A stretch of 64,000 bases of DNA, taken from contig JAPQWV010000299.1 in assembly GCA_027422505.1 (NCBI GenBank), positions 186,001-250,000 of the forward strand, read 5' to 3'. The position numbers and the translations under genes were made by a program. Positions 56,018-64,000 of this stretch are shown here, in pieces; the first letter of the stretch is position 1; each line of letters starts with the position of its first letter. The notes beneath the pieces were generated by a model. That model saw nothing but the letters and a program-made list of their open reading frames with translations. It did not search any database and was not told where the DNA came from. Origin of the DNA: Craterostigma plantagineum (taxonomy: Eukaryota; Streptophyta; Magnoliopsida; Lamiales; Linderniaceae).

Positions 56018-57640
56018 ATGCCCCGATCTTCTCAAACAGGTATATTTTCATTCGATCCAGAAATCGAGAGGACCGCAAGGGCGAATCGAAAGGCAAAAAG
56101 ACAAAAAAATTCGACTGTATCAATTTCTAGCACGGAATCCGAACAGGAATTTTCAACAAGCGACATGGAGGAAACCGAACAACAGCAACCACTCCGTCTT
56201 ACGTTGAGGGATATGGTACACCGGATGTTAATCAACGGCCGCTTTGCATTGAATTTCCTATTCTTCAAACACCGTTCGAATTAAAATCAGGGTTAGTTCA
56301 TTTACTTCCTACTTTTCATGGTAACGCAGGTGAAGATCCGCACAAGCACTTGAAGGAGTTTCACATGGTCTGCTCAACTATGAAGCCAAACGGGGTCACG
56401 GAAGATCAGATAAGTCTTCGTGCATTTCCGTTCTCGCTGGCGGATCATGCAAAGGACTGGTTATACTACTTACCATCGGGTTCAATTACTACGTGGGCCG
56501 AACTTAAAAAACAATTTCTTGCAAAATTTTTCCCTGCATCTCGTGCCGCAAACAATCGTAAGGAAATCTACGGGATTCGACAAATGATCGGAGAAACCCT
56601 GCACGAATACTGGGAAAGATTCAAGCGGTTGTACGCAAGCTGTCCATATCACCAAATCAGAATTAGCGCTTATTCAATATTTCTACGAAGGATTGCTACC
56701 CATGGAGAGAAACATGATTGACGCAGCAAGTGGAGGAGCATTGGTCGATAAAACGGCAGACGAGGCACGACGATTGATCTCAAGCATGGCTACAAATGCG
56801 CAACAATTTGGAACACGTCAAGATGTAGGCCAACAAAGGATGGGCGAGGTAAGTACTACTTCATTTGAGCAAAAATTAGATTCACTAACATCTCTTTTGG
56901 AAAAACTTGTGATTGGAAAAACGAGTCAGGTAAAGGCTTGTGGCATATGTACATTTGTTGGACATGCAACAGCGAATTGTCCTTCACTTCAGTTTGATCT
57001 TAGCGAGCAAGCCAATGCAATTGGAGGATACACAGGACCATCTCAGAGGCGCTATGTTCCATACTCAAGTCAATACAATCTCGGATGGCGTGACCACCCA
57101 AATCTGAGTTACGGAAATCGACCGTCAGGTTTCATGCAGCAAGCACCAAGGCCACCAAATCCTCCACAACAAGCCGCACCATCAAAACCAGGTATGTCTT
57201 TGGAGGATATTGTTAAGAATTTAGCAACTAGTACTGCCACTTTTCAACAGGAAACTCGATCAAGCATTAACGAAACACGCTCGAGCATGCACAATTTAGA
57301 AAGGCAAGTATCTCAACTCGCAGCGCAAATGAGTCAAATGCAGAACGAGAAAGGAAAACTACCGGCCCAAGTTGAGATCAACCCAAGAGAGAATGTGAGT
57401 GTTATGACTCTTCGAAACGGGAAAGAGATTGGTCAGCCTAATCATGACGAAGTTTCCATAAAAACCCCAAGAGAAGATAAGACTAAAGACCATGAGAAGA
57501 AGGTAAGTAATGATTCTATTTTGGATAAACCTAATATTGTTATTCCTCCACCTTTTCCTGGAAGGTTTGCTAGGGTGAAACAAGAAGAGGAGGAAAAGAA
57601 TATAATGGAGACTTTCAGCAAAGTCGATCAACATTCCACT
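56018..57640 (+). pseudogene. gag of the Athila-like element
   Basis: The ATG at 56018 starts MPRSSQTGIFSFDPEIERTA. After a frameshift near 56255 the capsid domain follows (HLKEFHMVCSTM; AKDWLYYLPSGSITTWAELK; LHEYWERFKRLYASCP), then another shift near 56660 leads to YFYEGLLPMERNMIDAASGG and a CCHC knuckle CGICTFVGHATANC at about 56939. A Pro/Gln-rich segment and a coiled Gln-rich stretch (SSMHNLERQVSQLAAQMSQM) come next. The domain order equals that of the gag at 21411-24066, and the Gag would assemble the particle. At least three frame breaks. Confidence 0.93.
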
Positions 57641-58919
57641 TTTGGATGCTATCAAGCAAATTCCACGTTACGCAAAATTTTTAAAGGAAATGCGTTCGAA
57701 CAAAAGGAAACACAAAGCCGAAGGAAAAATCCTAGTAAGTGACAATGTTTCCGCTGCGCTTCAACGAAAACTTCACCAAAAATGTAAGGACCCAGGTATG
57801 TTTGCAATCTCGGTTACTATAGGGACGAAAAAAATAAATAATGCCATGTTAGATTTAGGAGCTTCTATCAAAGTTATGCCATTATCATTATTCAATGAGA
57901 TGAGTATGGGACCTCTTAAGTGCACTGATATTTGTATTCAATTAGCAAATAGGTCCATTATTTATCCAAAAGGATTGGTTGAAGATGTGTTGGTAAAATG
58001 TGGTGAATTTATTTTTCCTGCTGATTTTTATATAGTAGACATGGGTGATGAACATGCGCTAGATTCTGCTGTTATTTTATTAGGACGATCATTCATGAAA
58101 ACGGCTAAAACAAAGATTGATGTTGATTCAGGAACTCTTACTTTTGAGTTTGATGGTCAAATACTTACTACGAATGTGTTTGATGCAATGAAATATCCTG
58201 ATGAACCTGAATCCGTTAGTATGACTGATGCATTTGTTCGAAATGATTTTGAGCGTAATTTCACTAACGATACACTCGACTATGTAATTAAGAATAGCAA
58301 AAGAGAAAAAGATTTGCATTGTGAAATGGACGAAGATATCAGAAACGCGCTCATGACATTACATGCACTTCCGGAATCTCACGATCAATCGGGTAAGAAC
58401 ACTTTCTCATTACCTATTCCTAACGCAAAAATTGTTCCTTCAATAGAACAGGCACCTACGTTGGAGTTGAAGGAGCTACCGAAACATCTCAAGTACTGCT
58501 ATTTGGGAGATAAAGATACTTTGCCTGTTATTATTGCAAATGACTTGAGCGCCACCCAAGAAGAGAAATTGATTCGCGTTCTGAAGGAGTACAAGACCGT
58601 GATAGGATGGACTTTGGCCGACATCAAAGGAATAAGTCCCTCGATATGCATGCATAGAATTCTACTTGAGCCCGACTCTAAGCCGATACGAGAAGCACAA
58701 CGTAAGCTCAATCCGGCCATGAAAGAGGTAGTTATGAAAGAAATTATTAAATTATTAGATATGGGGATAATATTTCCAATATCAGACAGTCAATGGGTAA
58801 GTCCAGTTCATGTTGTTCCTAAGAAATCTGGGTTTTCACTTGTGAAAAATGATAAGAATGAATTGGTACCAATGAGATTACAGACGGGTTGGCGCATGTG
58901 CATTGATTTTGTAAGTTAA
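57620..58919 (+). pseudogene. Protease and N-terminal RT of the Athila-like element
   Basis: The frame change at ~57622 leads into DAIKQIPRYAKFLKEMRSNK. The aspartic protease has MLDLGASIKVMP at about 57845 and VILLGRSFMKTA at about 58075, with DLG in place of the usual DTG/DSG and Ser in place of Pro in GRPF. The RT part starts with ELKELPKHLKYCYLGD (~58465), then VIGWTLADIKGISPSICMHR, SKPIREAQRKLNPAMKEVV and VSPVHVVPKKSG. The frame is closed by TAA at 58917-58919 where the family reads DF-RKLN, apparently a small indel. Confidence 0.93.
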
Positions 58920-59900
58920 ATGCGGCTACCCGAAAGAATCATTTTCCACTACCCTTCATTGATCAGATGCTAGAAAGACTGGCAGGTAAGTCTTTCTTTT
59001 GTTTCCTCGATGGATTTTCTGGCTATTATCAAATTGTCGTGGCACCTGAGGATCAAGAGAAAACTACTTTCACGTGTCCCTTTGGTACATTTGCATATCG
59101 TCGCATGCCTTTTGGTTTATGTAATGCTCCTGGTACATTTCAATGATGCATGATGAGTATATTTTCTGATTTGATCGAAACATGCATCGAAATATTCATG
59201 GATGATTTTACTGTTTATGGAGATTCATTTGATCATTGCCTTGATAATTTAGTAGAAGTTCTGAAATGCTGCATTGATAAAAATCTTGTACTTAACTACG
59301 AAAAATGTCACTTTATGGTTAAGGAAGGAATAGTTCTAGGACATGTAGTTTCGTCAAGAGGAATTGAAATAGACAAGGCTAAGGTCGATTTGATCTCCAA
59401 TTTGCCATACCCCACTAATGTTCGAGAAGTTCGAAGTTTTCTTGGTCATGGAGGTTTTTACAGGAGATTTATTAAGGATTTTTCAAAAATCGCTCAACCA
59501 ATTTCAAGACTACTTCAGATTGACGTACCGTTCAATTTTGGGGACGAATGTAAGGAGGCGTTTAACAAGCTGAAATCGTTACTCACTACCGCACCTATTA
59601 TTCAACCTCCAAATTGGGAGTTGCCGTTCGAGCTTATGTGCGATGCAAGCAAATACGCCGTAGGGGCCATACTTGGACAAAAAGAAGGAAGAAAAAGCCA
59701 CGTCATCTATTATGCCTGGAAAACTCTCGATTCGGCTCAGTGCAATTATACAACAACTGGAAAAGAACTCTTATCTATTGTGTTTGCATTTGATAAGTTT
59801 AGATCTTATTTATTGGGATCTAAGGTTATTGTTTATTCTGACCATGCAGCTCTTAAATATCTATTGTCGAAAAAAGGAGTCTAAACCACGCCTGATTCGA
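58920..59900 (+). pseudogene. RT and RNase H core of the Athila-like element
   Basis: A shifted frame continues TRKNHFPLPFIDQMLERLAG, then FLDGFSGYYQIVVAPEDQEK and MPFGLCNAPGTFQ, stopped by TGA at ~59145. The frame then gives EIFMDDFTVYGDSFDHCLDN with FMDD as the RT catalytic pair of Asp residues. RNase H follows with [16 protein letters not shown] and [20 protein letters not shown], and a frame break near 59880. RT copies element RNA to cDNA and RNase H degrades the template. Active-site residues survive, but reading frames do not. Confidence 0.93.
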
Positions 59901-61364
59901 TGGATCCTTTTGCTTCAAGAATTTGATTGGGAAATCAAAGATCGAAAAGGCGTGGACAACTCTGTAGCAGATCATTTGAGCCGTTTGATCCGTGATGAGG
60001 AGCCACTACCGATTGCTGAAACATTTACAGACGAGCAATTATTTCGCCTTCAAGGTAAGGAATATCACGAACCCTGGTTTGCCGACATAGTTAATTATTT
60101 GGTAACTGGTGTGCTACCTCCATATTTGAGTTCTTCAAGGAGAAATAAAATTAAGAGTGATTCTAAGTATTATATTTGGGATGAGCCATATTTGTGGAAA
60201 ATTGGCTCGGATCAAATCATTTGTAGGTGCATTGCACATAATGAAATTAATGATATACTCGCTCATTGTCATACATATGCATGTGGAGGACACTTTGGAC
60301 TTAAGCGAACTGCTAGGAAATTTTAGACTGTGGATTCTATTGGGAAACTATTTTTAAAGATGCTTATTTATTTTGCAAGAGTTGTCCAATTGTCAAAGAA
60401 CCGGTACAATTTCTTTTAGAGATGAGATGCCGCAGAATCCTATTTTAATTTGCGAAATTTTCGATGTTTGGGGAATGGATTTTATGGGACCTTTTCCAAG
60501 CTCGTTTGGCTTTCTTTACATTCTGCTTGCCGTTGATTATGTGTCGAAGTGGGTAGAAGCAAAGGCTACCCGAACTAACCATTCTAAAGTTGTTGTAGGA
60601 TTTCTTAAATCAAATATCTTTAGTAGGTTCGGAGTTTCCCGTGCAATTATAAGCGACCAAGGCACGCATTTTTGCAATCGCACAGTCGAAGCGCTCATGC
60701 GCAAATACGGAGACCATCATCGATTAGCCACTACTTATCACCCACAATCAAACGGACAAGCTGAAGTTTCAAATAGAGAAGTCAAGAATATTTTAGAGAA
60801 AACCGTAAACCCGAATCGTAAAGATTGGAGCTTGCGATTAGACGATGCACTTTGGGCGTACCGCACTGCTTTTAAAACTCCAATCGGAATGTCGCCATAT
60901 CACCTAGTTTTCGGTAAGATGTGTCATTTACCTGTTGAAATTGAACATCGTGCGTTTTGGGCAGTGAAACAGTGCAACATAGAGGCCACAAAAGCCGGTG
61001 AGGAGCGAAAATTTCAGCTACAGGAACTTGAAGAAATTCGCCTAGAAGCCTACGCGAATGCGAGAATGTACAAGGAATGCACGAAACAATTTCACGATAA
61101 ACTCCTACATAAAAAAGAATTCATAATAGGTCAAAAAGTTCTCCTGTACAATTCAGGCTGAAATTCATGCCAGGTAAGCTCAAGTCTCGTTGGATGGGAC
61201 CGTATATTGTTAAAAATATTTTTCCAAACGGCGTTATTGAAATTGAGTGCATATCTACTAACAAATGCTTCAAGGTAAATGGTCATAGGCTTAAACCGTA
61301 TTTTGAGAATGCTTTTATGGCTTGCGTGGAAGAGATCAAGCTGCGTCCACCCATTTATGCATGA
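59875..61364 (+). pseudogene. RNase H end and integrase of the Athila-like element
   Basis: A frame to 60326 gives [20 protein letters not shown] and [12 protein letters not shown], then the zinc-binding start of integrase ([21 protein letters not shown]). From 60373 the integrase core follows: [38 protein letters not shown] and [19 protein letters not shown], so the D-D-E triad is present. After a break near 61160 the C-terminal part reads PGKLKSRWMGPYIVKNIFPN and FKVNGHRLKPYFE, the SH3-like tail. Integrase inserts the cDNA into chromatin. The frame ends with TGA at 61362-61364. Confidence 0.94.
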
Positions 61365-63006
61365 CGACGAAGAGCGGGGACAACGTCTAGCCAAAGACGT
61401 TAAAGAAAAGCGCTCATTGGGAGGCAACCCAATATTATCCTATTTTATTTTGTTATTGCAATATTTCGTTTTATCTATGTTTTCAATGATGATTAAGCAG
61501 GTTTGCTAGCGGGTACTTATGCAACAAGATCTCACTAGGCTCGAGTAACAATATCACCTCTCTGGAATTCCTCTACGATTCCATCCATGTTAGGGAAGTT
61601 TTATTTTCAGTTTCGCTTTTATCACTTCTTCACATCTACTCTGAAATATTAAAATGAAAATTAGGGTGGGAATCTTTAGATTTTAGCTGCTATTTTCATT
61701 AGAATTCTACATTGAGGACAATGCAGAGTTTAGGTGTGGGGGGAGATTTATTATGTTAGTTGATGAACAAATATCTTGTCTCGAGCAAACCGATGTGCAT
61801 TAATTAGAACCTGAGAGAAACAATTAGGAATAATTATTTGGTATTAGGATGATTATTCTTTTTCTTCAGTTGATTTGAAGTCTGAATGCGCAAGAGTGGA
61901 CACAAAGCCTATTTAAATATGTGAGTTTGAGCCTTAAAAAAAAAGAGTATTTATCTTTATACTCAGTTTTTTTTACGAGAGCGTCACATATGTTTCGAAT
62001 ATTCTAGAACTTGCTCTATTATACATGTTGATATCATTGGCGGTTTTTTGTGTACAAAAGTGATTAAGGCACTTAGGATTAAGCCATTGGCCTCACACTG
62101 ACCCTACCTTCAATATTTTCCACTTAGTGAGCCAATTTGAGCCTTAAGCCTTATTTTCTTGTTGAATTTCAGCCACTATAATTACCCAGATATATCCTTT
62201 TGGCTTTCTTTTTCAACCCATTGTCGGATTGGATGAGTTATTAATTGCTTAGATTCCACGATTTCCAGATTGATAATAGACTAATGAGTCCAGAAATGAG
62301 ATATTAGGAGTCTTTTAGTTATAGCGAAAAAAAAATCATCCGAAAAAAAATATTCGAAAAAAAAAGCGAATACGAGAAAAAAAAAGAAAACAAGAAAAAA
62401 TTACGTATTTGACAAAAAAAAGAGAAAAAAAGAGAAAAAAAAATTCATAAAAAAATGTATGAAGTGCTAGTTAGTTTTGTCAATATTGGGAAGCTTTGGG
62501 TTGTCTTGAAAATGAAACCGTAGCATGTTAGTATGATCAGAGTAATTCTCGAATTAGTCGTCCGTCATGGTAAAGTCGTGGGATTTAGCGATTAAATAAT
62601 CATTTGGTTCGACAATTTTAACCTACTTTCCCAACATATCCTACCTAATCCCTAAGCCCCATTACAACCCAATAAAAGACCTTCTTGATTTGTACACTAA
62701 AGTGGCTATGTGGATACAATGTGATATGTTAGCAAGCTTATGGTAATATCGTTTCATAGTGTTGATCTGAGCGTATACGCATCTATCCCATAAACACTAT
62801 GAGCGCATTGAGCGATCCTTGTGAGAGTTGCTGGCTTTTGTGCATTTAGGCTTTAATGAAAGCGCTGAAATTGATATGAAATTCTTGTGCTAGAAGTTAT
62901 GAATAATTGCTATCTCTAGAGCAAATTAATGTATGTCGTTGAACTTCTGATTAGAATGTTTGCATCTTCGATCTTGGGTAAATGCGTGAGGACAAGCATT
63001 ATCTAA
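61365..63006 (+). other. 3' non-coding region of the Athila-like element
   Basis: No gene and no env-like frame. It begins with GAAAAGCGCTCATTGGGAGG (61406), the end of the pol tail typical of the lineage. GTGTGGGGGGAG at ~61734 repeats the purine-tract motif 1.3 kb before the true one, and an A-rich tract with GCGAAAAA units lies at ~62320-62460. Confidence 0.75.
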
Positions 63007-63019
63007 GTGTGGGGGAATT
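63007..63019 (+). other. Polypurine tract of the Athila-like element
   Basis: AGTGTGGGGGAATT immediately precedes the 3' LTR start TGATAAATAA at 63020. Confidence 0.92.
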
Positions 63020-64000
63020 TGATAAATAACAATTTACAGTATTCTATATTTCGTAAAAGTGCATTTTTGGTTAATATTTGTACAATCATACACGGATATT
63101 CTGCGCTTATTTTCCAATTACATGTCTTACAGACTTCGAAGCAATCTAAACCGAGAACAACTCAAGTAAGCAGATCAAGTGGGCTTTCGTGGACGAACTG
63201 GACTTTGTTAAGGCCCATTTGAACAATTAATAGGCCCAACCCTAAGATGAGACTAGAACAAAGAACATCAACGTCTACAACAATTAGGGAAAGCCACTCA
63301 ACGATTTCATAGTCAAAGGAGAAACAAGGAAAATCACAATCGAAGACAAATCAAGATATAATCTTGGCGGCTGCAACTAGAAAATAGGCAAACATCTCAC
63401 ATCATCAAACGGCTGAAGATCGAGCGCAAGGCTCAAGGGCTGCGAAGATAGGAAATTAACTGAGAAGAAACAAAAGGAAGAGACTGCGCAAGCACGCTCA
63501 TAACAGAAAAAATGGTCCACGTCGCATCAAGGTGGTTCTATAAATGGAGCTTTGCAGATCGAGAGAAGAAAAAGAGAGGTCTGTGAGAGATTAGTGTTGC
63601 AACTTTCATCTTTATTACTTTTTATTTTATAATATGAGTGTGGCAGAGTCATATCGAATAGAATAGAGCGGTGTTTCTTTATCAAAACTGCTACTATGAT
63701 TGTTCTCTTTCATCTCTATGTTTTATTTTGTATTAAGAACGTGTGAGAGATGTTTACCAAGTGTTTGTAGTATTGCCTGAGGGAAAGGTTGTCCTTTTGT
63801 GTTTTTTTCCTTTTCAAGTTTATTTCCTTTCCTATCTTTGTTGCAATCTTAAGCTGCTCATATTTGTTTCATACCCTGAGAGTTTGAGGAAGAAGGAATC
63901 GAGTAGTATAACAAAAGAGGAAAATAGGTCTGCACGTTATTGATACTGTGATTAATATTCCCATTTTCTTTTCATATGTTATAGTTTATTTATGTTAAAG
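63020..64000 (+). repeat. 3' LTR of the Athila-like element, cut by window end
   Basis: Starts TGATAAATAACA; from 63099 it matches the 5' LTR from 54481. By eye about a dozen substitutions and several small indels occur over ~900 bases. The frames here are not genes. Confidence 0.92.

Larger units (their letters stand above)
54481..64000 (+). mobile_element. Athila-like Ty3/gypsy element, full coding set but decayed, cut by window end
   Basis: 5' LTR (54481-55937), tRNA-Asp primer site, gag, protease, RT, RNase H, integrase, long 3' non-coding region, purine tract and a 3' LTR from 63020. The 5' LTR lacks the first ~80 bases present in the 3' LTR (TGATAAATAACA...), so its left end is truncated and no target duplication can be read. 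Substitutions between the LTRs are more frequent than in the 18-26 kb element, so it is older. The tRNA-Asp primer and DLGAS protease are shared with that element. Confidence 0.93.

Noticed and set aside
1..64000. Endogenous pararetrovirus or other viral insertion
   Set aside because: All RT, integrase and RNase H remnants group with copia, gypsy or LINE by motif order, and no movement-protein or viral coat-protein motif was seen.

Overview
This window is repeat-rich plant (eudicot-type) nuclear DNA. I find no gene that looks like a host gene: almost every recognisable reading frame belongs to a transposable element. The plant origin follows from the element types (Ty1/copia and Ty3/gypsy LTR elements primed by initiator tRNA-Met or tRNA-Asp, CACTA and hAT DNA transposons, a plant-type LINE), from AT-rich spacers, and from TATA/LTR architecture. 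The species cannot be named from the sequence.

Layout. (1) 1-2835: the 5' end (gag start, primer site, 2.46-kb LTR) of a minus-strand Ty3/gypsy element, 'family G', inserted in a copia pol remnant (2841-3740). (2) About 4000-9800: a decayed hAT transposase gene (minus) next to, and probably split by, a 3.1-kb CACTA element. (3) 10385-48433: a LINE whose reverse-transcriptase frame is split by a 36.4-kb nest. The outer layer is a SIRE/Maximus-like copia element, 'copia-A' (11652-48015, target duplication CATCC). Into its extra ORF went a minus-strand Athila-type gypsy element (18188-26051, duplication GAAAT). Into its 3' LTR went a non-autonomous element, 'copia-B' (28038-39296, duplication TCTTT). 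Into copia-B's 3' LTR went a short family-G element (34328-39046, duplication ATATA). The 3' LTR of copia-A also carries a 2.2-kb tandem segmental duplication bounded by copia-B LTRs, one copy of which received a 3.08-kb solo LTR (duplication CCTTA). (4) 48434-54480: an unclassified segment with a long broken minus-strand retrotransposon-associated ORF, an array of TTCGCGAA palindromes, and a TATA box followed by a small broken transmembrane ORF on the plus strand. (5) 54481-64000: a plus-strand Athila-like gypsy element with gag, protease, RT, RNase H and integrase, all broken by frameshifts, and a 3' LTR running off the window.

Relative timing is readable: LINE first, then copia-A, then Athila-type, copia-B and family-G insertions, then LTR-mediated duplication and the solo LTR. 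The Athila-type element at 18188-26051 is recent (LTRs of identical length, about a dozen differences by eye). The parts most likely to hold something undescribed are the short-motif islands inside LTRs, the palindromic modules just upstream of the Athila TATA box, the coiled-coil-only copia-B, and the 52-54 kb segment with its small membrane ORF.
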